From NCBI RefSeq assembly GCF_038396675.1, contig NC_088921.1:306501-370500 (forward strand): a stretch of DNA of 64,000 nt. The letters are read 5' to 3'. The notes under the pieces are model-generated. The model saw only the letters and a program-made list of their open reading frames with translations. It had not been told where the DNA came from and made no database searches. Shown one piece after another: positions 11,353 to 23,755 of this stretch. Source of the stretch: Hydra vulgaris. Taxonomy: Eukaryota; Cnidaria; Hydrozoa; Anthoathecata; Hydridae. Every line of letters begins with the position of its first letter. Position 1 is the first letter of the stretch. Both the position numbers and the translations under genes were made by a program.

Positions 11353-12365
11353 ATTACTGTAAAATCCCTATAAATGTAACCCTTAAACTTTATGTAACTC
11401 GCAGTATTTTTAAATTTCCTTTGAATCCGGTTTTTCATAAAAATCAATAACTCGAGTAAGTTTAACTATTTTTTTTGACTCTCGGTTGCTTAAGAGTTTA
11501 AACAATATTTATGGCACGTTAATGTCAAGTTTAGGGGTCTTGTTAAGAAATTTTTTACTAAATCTAAGAAAGATGATGATCCTTGCTTTGGGTTTAAATA
11601 AATTTTTCCTTTTAGAAATATAGTTTATTCTGAGAAATATTATTTTTTAAAAAGTACTTTTATCTCATTTGATTGAAAAGATATTGCCTAAAGTTTACCG
11701 GGCTGATCAACCAGCCTCAACAGGGTATCAATGGATAAACGATTATGCATGATATAAAACCTAAGCGTAAGTAAGCGTGTCTATAGTTTATAAATATTTT
11801 ATATTTTGTGTGGTACTTAAAGTGTTTCAAGAAGTCCTCACGATCTTGTGACAAAATAGGGGAGACCGTGGCTAGTTGGCTCGGTTTTTACACTATGAGC
11901 TCCGTAGCCCTAACAGTACATTTTTTTGAAAATATTAAAGTGAAGTCTTTAAGAATATAAATTTGGGTAACTTATAAAACTTGCATTCATTCACCAAAAA
12001 AAATTCATGGAGCCTTTCCAGGCCCTCAAAAAAAAAAAAAAAAAATTGCGCCAACTCACCACGGGGTAAGTTGGCGCAAACTATAAAAATGATTATTAAT
12101 GTACTATTAAGTGCAAAATAAATAGAAATTTTTTTACTACTTTGGGCAACAATTTTATCCCAAAAATTAATATTACTTCTAACTGGTACCGAATATAAGT
12201 CCGTATAACAGTCAAAACAGTATCCCACTTTATATCTGTGAAAAAGAAACTTAAAAATATTTTATTTTTTTATTTTTTTGTAAGAATAAATTTTTTCAAT
12301 ACTGTTGAAAATTAAAAAAAAAAAAATTAATTTTATAAAAATGTATTTTTTCCATAGTAAATTTA

Positions 12366-14645
12366 TTATTTATTATTATTATTATTCAGTGATCAAATAC
12401 AAATACAATAATCTATTTATAATTTGATGAAGAGGTGCTACACCAGGCCCCTCTATGCTGACGAACATATGGATACAGACGCTAAAGACAAAGCAGCAGT
12501 TGTATCTATAAAGTTACTTTCTTATGTTGTTTTTGAAAGCGTTGATGGATTGAGCGTTCACTGCTTCATTCCATGGGGCGACAGTTCTATTTGAAAAAAA
12601 GTTATATCGCTCCTCACAGTTTTTTACTATCTGACATTCTAGTTTATGGTTATGGCCTCTTAGAATATACTTATCTTTACTTTTTGAAATTTTTTGCGGG
12701 ACGACAAAACTAACAAGCTCGAGTTTACGAGTGATTTTGAATTGCTCGCTAAGATCTGCTCTTTTGCCGCATTCTTCAAGAGTTGTTAAACCGAGCCGTT
12801 GGAGTCGATCTTCATAGGTGAGATATTTAATAGTCAATATTGTTTTTGTTGCTCGATGTTGGACTTGCTCGAGAATGGCAATGACTGATTTTAAATGCGG
12901 TGACCAGGCTTGTACAGCAAACTCAAGATGGGGGCAAATGTAAGTAAGATACAGAGTGCGCCATGAATAAAAACTGTGACTGCAAAGTGTTTTTTTGAGT
13001 CGCCCTAGCATTCTATTTACTGCTGATGCGGCTGACTCTATTTGCGGTCTGACGTTAAGGTCATTCGAGACCATCACACAGAGGTCTCTTTCGACTGCGG
13101 TTTCTTTGAGAGGACGACGGGTGCCGTCGACGTTAGACATTGAGTATTTGTACGTTGACTTGTTACACCCGCTCCCAACATGCATTACTTTGCATTTCTC
13201 AACGTTGAAATGCAAAAGCCAAATATGTGACCATTCCACTGCTCTGTTAACGTCATCTTAGAGAGTGATGTTGTCCGACTCCTTTTTAAATATCCCTACT
13301 ATTTTGCTGTCGTCGGCAAACAGTTTCATATGATGAGTAATTCTGTCCGGCAGGTCGTTTACAAAGATTACGAATTACACCAGTTGCAATCGAGCACTTA
13401 TAGATAAGCGAAAGAGGCTTGGCAAAGGTAGCTAAATATTTACTAAGAACCCTTGGATGTAATCCATCGTAGCCGGTTGATTTTCTTTCATCAAGGTTGT
13501 TTAGGCATTTTTGTACTATGTCAATAGAGAAACTTGCTGGATCGATGACACAAACTGCTTCAGTACAACTTTCAAAGCTTGGCATTGAACCTTCGGGCTC
13601 TGAAACAAAAACTGATTGAAAATAGTTATTTAACGATGCGCTTATATCGCCGGTATCTGTTGTGATGTTGCTATTGACTGTTTGGAGCGATGTAATGTTG
13701 TTACTGACGCTCTGCTTGCTTCTTACATATGCATGTAAGCGTTTAGGGTTGCTTTCGGAATCCCTGACGAGTAGCTCTTCTTCTTCTAACTTTTTTGCAG
13801 GCAGTGCGATGCGATATTTTGAAAAATATGTGCGTATCTCGACCTGCATTTATGTACTTGGCCCAAGAGGTGCGTTTAGCTTTGACTGCCTCAATAAGTT
13901 CTGGTGTTACCCATTGCTCCTGTTTTTCTGTAAAGGGAGTGGTAGTTGACGGAATGTGTAGGCTAGTGGCTTCATTATAAACGTTTGCTAGAAGCTGGTA
14001 CTCATCGCTTACATTTAGTCCAGTGAATACTGTTTCCCATTCAACAGCTTCATTATGTGCGGATATTGCTGCGTAGTTTGCTCGACTCCAAATGAGTTGA
14101 GGTTTTAGCGCAAAGTAGGCGAGTTGTTGAGGCATGCAATAGCAAATTGACCTTCGATGAAGCAGTGTGCTTGGCCAATTGGAGTGTTACCAAGAGAATC
14201 GCCTTGTTTAATGAAGAATACACGGTCTGGCTCATTTGTTATATTAATATCGAGTGTGCTAGTCTCATTTGTTATATTAATATCGAGTGTGCTAGTAGGC
14301 TCAACGTGTCGACTACAACGGTAGGTTGGGAATGTGATAAGCTGAGTTAAGTGACATTCATTAAGGCACTTCTAGAACCTGATATCGCCTTGACGCTCAC
14401 CTCTCACGTGAGCAACAGTTGCAATGCCGCCGTTATCTTCGAAAGACTCATAAGATGTATGGCTAAAATTGAAGTCCCCATATAGTAGTATTGCAGAGCA
14501 GTTTATATTAGTCAGTATCTGTTGAGCGGTAGTGATCGATGTGATACACTGAGTAAGAACTTGATCATTTTCGTCGTGTGGACAATATAAGCAGCCGAGG
14601 AAAAATGATTCTTGAACAAGTTTTATTTTTTGCCAGATGCTATGA
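12366..14645 (-). pseudogene. CR1/L2-like retrotransposon with RT core deleted
   Basis: Read on the minus strand: endonuclease remnants (LLYGDFNF near 14490; LDINITNE near 14280), a linker, RT N-terminus (STGYDGLHPRVL near 13470), then an abrupt join to VNDLPDRITHHMKLFADDSK near 13350. Thumb and C-terminal parts follow (NVEKCKVMHVG, YICPHLEFAVQAWSP) down to 12514. The RT core between these points is missing. The 3' end is an (AAT)n tail at 12366-12388. The 5' end is truncated within the endonuclease. A 33 bp in-frame tandem duplication lies at 14231-14296. Confidence 0.85.
14231..14296. repeat. 33 bp in-frame tandem duplication
   Basis: Two identical 33 bp units lie at 14231-14263 and 14264-14296, inside the endonuclease remnant. 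They repeat the segment encoding the LDINITNE-like motif. The unit length is a multiple of three. Confidence 0.9.
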
Positions 14646-16504
14646 GCCAACTTTTTCGCAAATGCTATGAGCCAACTTACTCCGTGAAAATTTTGCCAAC
14701 TTACCCCGAAAGCCTTTTTTTCAATAAACAGTCTATAGATCCTGAAAAAAGGCAACTTTGAAAAAAAGTCTGACTGGATATAGTAAACCAATTGTGATTG
14801 GAACTTTTACAAGTATACAAATATTTTTTTGTAAAGTAAAAAGGAAGCGATGTTCCAAAAGTTACGTTTTTGTCCAAAAAACGCAAAAAATTCTAATATC
14901 TCCTATGCGCATGCGCGAATCCTGACAATACTATAGTGAATGATGAAATAATCAATTAGGAAGGTTCTGTGTAATTTTTGTCACTTTCTGATGAAAGGCT
15001 CTGAAGATAAACGCAGTTCGTCAACTTACCCCTGCGGCCAACTAGCCCCGGTCTCCCCTACCACTCTGTGAAAAAGCATATAACGTAAGAGTATTTAACT
15101 AGGAAATTTATGTCTTTTTCTTTACCAATGTTGCTTGTCTGGCCAGAGTTGGTATAGAACTTTGATTTCATGACTTGGAGCCAAAACTAACCGTTGCGAA
15201 TTTATACACTTTAATGACGTATGAGAGAAAATTAAATTGCAAGAAATTTAAATTGTTGTCAAATCTGCTTAACTTACCCCTATTAGACTAAATGACACAC
15301 TAGTTAGGTTTTAAAAAGAACAGAATATCGGATAAAAAGACTAATTATAATTAAAAGTTCTATAATTTGGTTAAATATTAACTCTTTAGAGATGCAGATA
15401 AAAATTTCAAAGCAAAGTAATAATATTTTTAACTTTTTTGGTTAAAAATAGAAAAATGCCCATGCATCATACTCAGGGGCGGATCCAGGAAATTTTTTGG
15501 GTACATCTGATTTTTCCACGAGCAATTTTTCTCCCCCCCCCCCACACACACAATTCCGGAGTTGGAGGGGAAGGATTAATACACCATATATATACAAAAG
15601 GGCCATTCCGAAAAGATCTTCAAGGAGGAGGAGGGGGGGGGAGGAAATAACGTATGTTTTTGCCGAGTTACTTCTAAAAAAAAAAAAGTCATCGTTTACT
15701 GACATTTGCTGACTATAGTTAAAAACTTGCCTAACTCAAGTCTAAATTTGCCGACTAATTTTTCAATAAAGTTTTTGTAGGGGGTGGGGGGTTAGACACC
15801 GCTCTTCCTAGTGACAACTCTGTATTTATAAAAAAAATACGCAAGGATATTACTAGGACATCTTACCATAGTAAAATCGTATAATTACATAAAATTTAGA
15901 AATTTATTTATATTGACAAGTTAGATTATTTATACTCACAAATTAGCTTAATATTTTCACATTCCATTTTTAAATTATAATCTTACACATTTTACACATC
16001 TTATATTTTTATCGTAAATAATTATATATTATGTTTATATTGTAACAAACATAAAAAATATAAATATAACAAAATAATTACTTATTATAATAATAAATAT
16101 TGAATTTTATATAAAGAAATTAGATGCCGCAATCTTAGTTTTACATTTTGCATAGCAAAAGTAAGTTTTAAAATCTTTATTCTATTTAAACTTGTATAAT
16201 ACATAAAACTTCAAAAAATAAAAACGTTTACACTATAATTATTATAACATAGCATTTACAAAGAATGATAACAGCAACAACGATATATCTGAAACCAACG
16301 TATGTAACGCGATGTATGCCAATAATTTCTTTATGCCAAATAATGTTTTAAAAAGATTTGTGGCTATGAAAATAGCCGGGTTTTTTTTACCAGTCGCAAA
16401 TAAAGATGACTTTTTTTGTTCTGTTTTTATTTTTAGTAATTTGTATTTTTTTAAACTTTATATTTTAAAATTTTTTTTAAATATATTTTATATTTATTTC
16501 AATT

Positions 16505-19500
16505 TTATTTAAAAGTTAATCTACGATTAATAGTAGCAAACTTATCAATGACTTTTTTTATATCTATAACTATCTCTGTATGAATATTCATTAATGCTAA
16601 ACCATTTAGGCGGTCCTGAACCATGGTGCTTCGCATGTAATTTTTTAGGCGCCGAAGCGAAGAAAATGACCGCTCACACTCACATGAAGTTAATGGAAAG
16701 GTAGCAAGTAACTTTAGACAAACTTTTATGTTTTCAAAACCAGGAAAATTTATCGCTTTTAAAGTCTCAGAAATATTAGAAGGGATATCTCCTTTAAAAT
16801 TTAACCAGAAGGCTTCCCTTAAATCAAGCTCACCAGACAAAGCAAGCGGATTCGGTAAATCTGTTCCATAAAAGTCACTGAAAGATATGATGGAGTCTTT
16901 CCAACTGGTGTCACGAGAACGTTGCACTACTGAAATCATTTTTCTAGGAACTAGCACAAGTGCTTTATAACATTTTAAGGTAGTATCATCAAACCTTGTG
17001 TCTAGTTCAACACTGAGATGGTCTAACAAAGGAATCGTGATAACAAACTTAAAATAATCAGAAATAGATTCAGAAGGTGTATTATCTCTGTTTTTGGAAA
17101 TAAAGGAAGTTCTTGGCTTTGTTTCGACTACATTAATATTTTGTGCAATTTTTAAAGCCTGTTCATAACACATTTGATGGTGCTGATCAACTACATTTCT
17201 AAGTGAAGATACAACATCTTTCAACGCCTGAATAAGATTTAAACCATCATAAATATCATTACTCTTTGACTGCAACATTCGCGTTATGGGAAGAGTTAAG
17301 TCAAACACATTTCTTGTTATGCACATAGCAACAATAAAATCAAAACCTGTAATTAGTTTCAGAAGAGACGATGCACTTGAAGATGTTGAGTGATTAAAAC
17401 TCTTACTGACATTTAAAGACATCTCTTCAAGACAAGAGACCAAAGAAATAAAAAGTTCTTGAAAAGTGTCTAATCCATTTACTTTTTCCACCCAACGTGT
17501 CCTGCAAACATCTTTTAACTTTTTTTTAACAGCCGATGGAACAGTACTTTCGATATGCTCCCCTAACTTTTGTTGTCTCGTAGGTGAAAGATTAAAAAAA
17601 TATGATACTTCTTTAACATGTGTCAGAAGATTCTTAACATATTGTACGTTGCACGAGGCACAAATAGCTAAATTTAGCCTATGGCTATAGCAATGAACAA
17701 ATGAAGCTTTTTCATTTAGATTTAAAATGCGAGAGGACAATCCTTTGGTATGACCAGCCATTGCTCCAGCACCATCATATGACTGTCCTCGGCAATTCAT
17801 GATATCTAGAGAAAAATCTGAAATACTTTTTAACAAAATATCAAATAATCCTTCACCAGTAATACCATTTGTGCAATGTAAAAAACTGATAAATTCTTCT
17901 CTTATATTAAACTTTGAATCAACAAATCGTATAACTAATGATAGCTGTTCTTTATTTGAACTGTCAGAAGCTTCATCAGCAATAATAGAAAAATATTTAG
18001 AATTTTTAATTTCTGCTATTATTGTGTCAGTAATAACTTCTCCACAACACCTTACTAACTGATTTTGTGATGTCTTAGATATATAAGATGCATTTCGTTG
18101 ATGATATTTAAGATGATCTTCAAGAACTTTATCACCAGCTTTAACACGAAAATGTAACAATTCAATAAAATTACCTACAGTATGATTAGAAAACTCACCA
18201 TTTTCAGGATGAAACTCCGAATCATCTCTATGGCCTCGTAAAGAAAGACCAAGACGTCCACAGAGAATAATTGTTTCAATAATAGGTTGTAATAACTGTC
18301 GGTTTTTAGAAATCTGTGATTGAACTATTTTTTGAGATGTAATATCTATTGATTCTGTTTTACAAGACCAAATGGACGACATTGAAAATAAAACTTCAGC
18401 AGTTTTTACATGTAAGCTTTTATTTCTGCAGACAGACCTATCATTGGTTTTGCCAAATGCATGTATCTGAAAGTAACGAGAAGCTTCATTCCAGCGATCA
18501 AAAGGCTTACTAAATAATCTTTCGACTAAACTACATTCAGATGGAAAATTGCACCCAAAAAGTACACATGGCAAGCAGAAGGCTCCATCAAATATTTTCG
18601 AATATGTGAGCCATGGAAATTTTTCCATCCACATAAATTGAAAACTTCGCCCATTCAGATTTTTAGGAAAAGAATATGTTTTACAAGGTACAAAAACAGA
18701 TTTAACTAAATGTTGAAGTTCAGAATTATTTAAGGTTTTTGCAACATTTGAATAACTAGTATAGTTAGAAACCAAATAACCAATATCATAATTATTGGAC
18801 GGTAAAGTAAATGATTCACAACATGTAATTTTACTAAATTTTGATAATGATAATGGTGGTTGAGTAGAGACTTCCATTGGTTTCCTTTTTATATTATCCA
18901 ATAAAAGACTACTATCTTGATGTTTGGCCTCGAAATAAAATTTTATTTTAGTCTGCGACATTTTGGTGCTTTCATTTGAAATTTTTCGTTTTAAGTTTTC
19001 TTTTATTATCACAGGGGTATAATGGTTGTGTTGGAAAGGAGCAGAAAAATCATATAAAACACCTTCATAACAAAAAAGGAGATAAAAAGACTCAATATTG
19101 TTTAAAGAGGTTATACGAGGTACAATAGTAGAGCTGAATAAAGTTTTAAATTTATGTAGACCAAAATCTGGATATAAACATTCTATTTTCTTATTGCAAA
19201 CACTTGATAATGCAATAATACAAAGGAAAGAAGACCAGTTTTCATTGTTACAATTATTAATAGCTTCTTCTTGAACTAAATCTATACTTTTTTTTCCTGA
19301 ATCCAAAGAATTTAGTGATACTGATAAAGGAAGAATGTTATCAAAGCATAGAAAAGAGCTAGTATTATTAACAAAAGCATTATGAAAAGTTGGATGATTA
19401 GAATAAAATTCGGCATTTAAGAATAATTCAATTGAGGTCTGTAATCTTAAATCATTAGCCATGCAGTTATTTCCAGTTAGACACAAGGAGATAGAACTGT

Positions 19501-19880
19501 ACAGACAGTTTCCAGTTGATTGAGACCTGAGATATACATAAAATATAATAATTAATGTATTTATATGAAAAATTTATAAATATTTTTAACTAGCTAGCAG
19601 TCAATATAACATTACAATTAACCAAATAGTTATTTAGAAAATTATGGAACCTGAACAAACATCTTTACCTTAAAACAACAAAATTGCCATTATGTTTTTC
19701 TTTAAAACTTTTTGGAAGATAGATTTCAAAAATTTTAAGAGTTTTTTCTGCTTTGCAAGAGTCGACAATAATAATATCTTTACAAGAACTAATATTTTTT
19801 TCTAACATATCTTTCAAAGAAATCAATTTTGTTTTATCATTTTGTAACATAATGTTTTTAATTTCTTGATTGATTGACAT
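16505..19880 (-). CDS. OTU domain-hAT transposase fusion, two exons
   Basis: Exon 1 is 19880-19669 and exon 2 is 19526-16505. The 142 bp intron has GT (AAG|GTAAAG) and AG (ATCTCAG|GTC) sites, and the join is in phase, giving about 1077 residues. The junction creates STGNCLYSS, an OTU-type catalytic Cys motif (Cys ~78). ENWSSFLCIIALSSV and a conserved HNHYTPVI (His ~239) follow, as in OTU-family cysteine proteases. Next come a TTF-type zinc finger (FMWMEKFPWL..FCLPCVLFG, ~370-460), a DUF4371-like core (FSIIADEASDSSNKEQL, SYDGAGAMAG, FVHCYSHRLNLAI), and a C-terminal hAT dimerisation region (TSCECERSFSSLRRLKNYMR). The frame has no stops, so the gene may be intact. A deubiquitinase-like role for the OTU part is inference. 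Confidence 0.85.
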
Positions 19881-19979
19881 TTTAAATTAATACTCGGACA
19901 GACAAATTAATGCTTGAACATTTAAAATTAAACAAATTTTGAATATTTTGAATTATTCGTATGTATATTAGGGTGTATG

Positions 19980-20612
19980 TGTTAGGGTACGTCCGACAGT
20001 GTTTTTTTTATAAAAAAAACAGAATATTTAAAATTATAAATAATGAAAACTAAATTGAATATAAAGATAAATAATATAATGAAATAATACTGGGTACGTC
20101 TATTGATGTATTTTATCACTTATAGAATATTATTATTACTTTTACCTCCTGATGATTGCAAAACAATAGATTTCGTCAAAAATTTATTAAGGGTGTTATG
20201 AATTAGGTTCGTCCAAAAATTGTTATAAGTAAAGAAAATTTTCAATTATTATTTTAACAAGCTAAATAAAAATTTAAAAAGATTTTTAATTATATATTAA
20301 AATAAAATTGGGTACGTCTATTGATCTGTTTAGGTATATATTATTTATCAAGAATTGCTTAAACCTCCGGTTAAGATACTTTTATAAACGTTTTAAAAAT
20401 CGCTTTAAACAAGAACCATTGGTATTTTTATTTCACAATTGCCCGTAAATGTAAAACGCAAGCGTAGTACTTAAATCTTATTGAGTTGACAGTTCAGCAA
20501 AAAAGATATATACTTTTTTAAAATTCAAGTAATAATCGCATATAGTATAATTTATATTTTTGATATTTTTGGGTACGTCTTAAGACGTATTAGACGTACC
20601 CTAGATCCGCCC
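19980..20612. repeat. Subterminal GGGTACGTC repeats of the hAT element
   Basis: The motif (A/T)GGGTACGTC(T/C) occurs near 19984, 20092, 20308 and 20570, with a variant AGGTTCGTCC near 20204 and an inverted GACGTACCC near 20593. Such clusters inside hAT ends are commonly transposase-binding sites. The stretch also has to contain the promoter of the minus-strand gene. Confidence 0.65.
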
Positions 20613-20615
20613 CTG

Positions 20616-21108
20616 ATTAGTATATTTTAAAATGCATAAATTATTAAATCATGGATGAAGTAAGTTATTATAAAAAACAAATTTGTTTAGTTTTAGTGGA
20701 TTAAAAATATCTTTTATTTGATAAATATTGGATCAATAAAGTATACCAGAAAAATGAATTTTTATGCTCAAAAGATTAAGTGTATTAAATTGTTTTTAAA
20801 ATCTAAACTTTCAACAATAAAAAAAAAATTCAATATTAATTTATAAAAATTTCTTATTATGTTTTGAGTTAGTTTAATAGTAGAAATAGTGGTTCTTAAA
20901 GTAATCATAAGACTCGGATTCTCGTTAAAATGCATCCTTATCAAATTTGTTTAAAAAAACCTGCGAAAAGAGTACACTTATTAAAGTAAATATTGCAATC
21001 CAAATCAATACTCAAAATTTATTTTGAAGAGAACTGTGATTTATTGTGAAAAATTAAATATAAAATTGTAAATAAACAAATACTTAAAATTATATTAACT
21101 GTTATATA
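20616..21108. other. AT-rich spacer
   Basis: About 490 bp between the hAT and pogo ends. No open frame or repeat structure of note is seen. Confidence 0.5.
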
Positions 21109-21982
21109 GGGGAGAGTGGGGAGAAATGGTCCACCATTTTTACTTTTTTACAAAAAGTTGCATTAAAACATAGATAACAACAACTCAGAGATGTTTGTTA
21201 TATTTCTCAAAAGAGTAACCATTTATTTCAAAATATAGTCTATAAAAAAAATAAAAATTATCATACACAAGAATATAAAATAAAAAACATCACTCCAATA
21301 TGGGGAGAAATGGACCACCTGTGGGGAGAAATGGACCACCTGTGGAAGACACAAGAAGTTTTAAAGAAATTAATAAAAAAAATTTTTTTTAAAGATAAAT
21401 CAAGTGAGATATATCTTTCTGTTCTTTTTTTACTTTTGGAATTTACTGGTGGCGGCAAAATTGTTTTAATTTATCCTATTCTGACTATCCCAATATACTG
21501 TCGGCTAAAAAAACTTGTCAACTGTTTTCCCACTCTTTCGCAAAAAAGAAATTTCAATAACACCATCCTCATCTTCTTCTTTTATAACATTACCATCTAA
21601 ATATTTTGTTTTCTTTCCTACCTCAAACTCACACAAAACATAGTCGTTAACATTCACACTTTCGACATCAACCATTCTGACATCAATACTTTCATCACTA
21701 CTGTCGCTACTGTCACTAATACTATCTGACATATCATCAGTCATGTCAGTATCAAATAGATTCTTGTTTACATTGGATTTAATGCACTGCTTTAATTTTA
21801 TTTCCTCCATCATCGGTGATGATGTCGCGTTCATACATTTTCCACGTTTTTTCCCTCTGTTGGTTTGCTTGCGAGGAGCAGCTTTAGGATAGCCTACAAA
21901 TATTTCAGGCGAAGCAAACATTTTTAATGAAGCTGCATCCAAAGATACTGTATGGACCAACACATTAATTGATGCGTTCCTT

Positions 21983-23329
21983 GTGAAACTATCGCCCTAT
22001 CGCCCCATCTCTGTTCTCTCCACATTTTCGAAAATCCTAGAAAAAATTATGTTCAACAGATTATACAAATACTTTCATGATAATGATCTACTTTACATTA
22101 ATCAATTTGGTTTCAAGAAAGATAACTCAACGGAACATGCTATTATCCAATTTGTACGTGAAATCTCAAAATCATTTGAAAAATCACAATATACACTAGG
22201 AATTTTTATTCACCTATCAAAAGCTTTTGATACGGTCGATCACCATATTTTGATTCATAAACTCAAATACTACGGAATAAAAAATAAAATTTTAAAATGG
22301 TTTAAAAGTTATCTATCTAATCGAAAACAGTTTGTATTATTTAACAATGATTATCAATCCACTTTTCTTAATACTTGTGGATTTCCACAAGGTTCAATTG
22401 TTGGACCTCTCCTTTTTTTAATTTATATAAATGACTTAAATAAAGCTTCAAAACTAATGAGCATTATGTATGCAGATGATACAAACCTATTCCTTTCTAA
22501 CTATGATATCGCTGAACTTTTTAAAACAATGAACGAAGAACTCAGACATATATCTGATTGGTTTAAGTGTAATAAGTTAACCTTAAATATTAATAAAACA
22601 AAATGGGTTTTATTTCATTTGATTACAAAAAAAAGATTTCTCCCTACAAATTTACCTCAAATTTTTATCGATCAAAAGGAAATCAAAAGAGATTCTGTTA
22701 CAAAATTTTTAGGTGTTTATCTTGATGAAAATATTACTTGGAATCACCATATTGATTATATAAGCACAAAATTTTCTAAAAACATGGAGATCCTATATAA
22801 ATTACGAATCTATCTCAATATGAAAGTCTTAATACAACTTTATTACTCATTTATACATAGTTATTTAAATTATGCCAATATTGCTTGGGGAAGTACTGAA
22901 AAAAGTAAGTTGCAACGTCTTTATCTCCGTCAGAAACGCGCAATCCGTATAATCAATTTTGCAAATCGCTTCTCTCATTCGAAGCATTATTTTATGGAAA
23001 TGAGAATTTTGAATATATACGAGTTAAATGTATTTAATACTTTATGTTTTGTATATATGTGGATAAATAACTTATCCGTAGCCGTTTTCAAAGATCTTTT
23101 TTCTCTTAAACCAATCAGTAAATATACTTTGAGAAATAATAACTTTTTAAATGAACCTTTTTGTCAAACAAACTTTAACCAATTTTGTATTACCTATCGA
23201 GCGCCACACCTTTGGAATAAACTTGTTTTGCCGAATTTTAATTTCGAAGTACCTATTACTTTTTGCCTTTTTAAAAAAAAACTGAAAAATCTCATTCTTT
23301 CATTAGATAATAATTTGAGTTATTATTAG
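21983..23329 (+). pseudogene. CR1-like reverse transcriptase, long open frame
   Basis: A 448-codon frame without stops covers RT from the PYRPIS motif through FGFKKDNSTEHA, IHLSKAFDTVDH, GFPQGSIVGPLLFLIYIND, MYADDTNLF and KFLGVYLDENITW to the C-terminal thumb. The YADD motif is intact. In the first catalytic motif the usual Asp of (F/V)xDLSKAFD is replaced by His (IHLSKAFD). The endonuclease half is missing. It is best treated as a dead-on-arrival insertion despite the open frame. Confidence 0.9.
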
Positions 23330-23755
23330 TAGTAAAAGTTAAAAATATTTTTTGGTCTACTTTTTTATTGTTTATATACATGTTTACGTTTATAGAATTT
23401 TATTCCTACTAATTTTATTTATTGTTCATACACTTTTTACTTTTTAACTTCCACATTGGTTTACTCTTGTATACAATTCTGATGACAAGATCATCTTGAT
23501 CTTTCTTCAGATCAGATTATTTACCTTGTAGTTTTGTAAAAGTTTATTAACTTTTTTTTTATCTTATCTTTGTTAAATGCTTATTTGAGGTTCTGATGAC
23601 AAGATCCTTGTGATCTTCTTTCAGATACCTTGTTTATATTTGTTATTTTTTTATCATTGTAAGTTTATATTATTATTTTTACTATTTTTTATTTTAAGCT
23701 GTACAACGATTAACAAATGTAAACCAAAAAAAAAAAAAAAAAAAAAAAAACTGCG
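21984..23755 (+). mobile_element. 5'-truncated CR1-like insertion in pogo
   Basis: It begins inside the RT domain at PYRPISVLS and runs through a 3' UTR with paired GACAAGATC/GATCTT stem motifs (23480-23520, 23598-23625). It ends in a ~25 bp poly-A (23727-23752). Similar ~32 bp sequences on each side (near 21952-21984 and 23770-23805) may be a diverged target duplication. Confidence 0.8.

Larger units (their letters stand above)
11859..15058. mobile_element. TA-flanked GGGGAGACC element, filled copy
   Basis: It starts GGGGAGACCGTGGCTAGTTG and ends with the complement (..CTAGCCCCGGTCTCCCC). TA flanks each end. The 888 bp copy at 29511-30398 in the other arm gives the unfilled form. Here a ~2.3 kb non-LTR element interrupts it between the CCATAGTAAAT and GAGCCAACTT sequences. 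TA duplication and G-rich ends suggest a Tc1/mariner- or pogo-related non-autonomous element. No transposase of its own is seen. Confidence 0.85.
7894..15408 (+). repeat. Left arm of a large inverted duplication
   Basis: From ACCACAAAGTATAG at 7894 to AAAATTTC at 15408, the sequence matches the reverse complement of 29161-34521 as an ordered block. The shared order is an outer AT-rich segment, SINE tail, CR1 copy, SINE head, second SINE, spacer, TA-flanked element and another SINE-like segment. This arm is longer because it carries a MITE (10731-11352) and a second non-LTR element inside the TA-flanked element. By eye the arms differ by several percent plus indels. Confidence 0.85.
15474..20615 (-). 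mobile_element. hAT transposon with CAGGGGCGGATC ends
   Basis: The left end reads CAGGGGCGGATCCAGG (15474) and the right end is CTAGATCCGCCCCTG (ending 20615). GGGTAC(A/G)TCT occurs inside both ends. One large minus-strand transposase gene fills the interior. I could not find a matching target duplication (flanks ...CATACT and ATTAG...), so one end may have been rearranged. The left 300 bp contains C-runs and a CA-rich stretch. Confidence 0.75.

Noticed and set aside
11025-11447. 140-codon minus-strand frame
   Set aside because: It lies across the foldback MITE and its flank and shows no protein motif.
15438-15712. Overlapping frames rich in Pro/Gly
   Set aside because: They arise from C-runs and G-runs at the left end of the hAT element.
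15474-20615. A target-site duplication for the OTU-hAT element
   Set aside because: Flanking 5-8 bp on the two sides do not match, so none is claimed.
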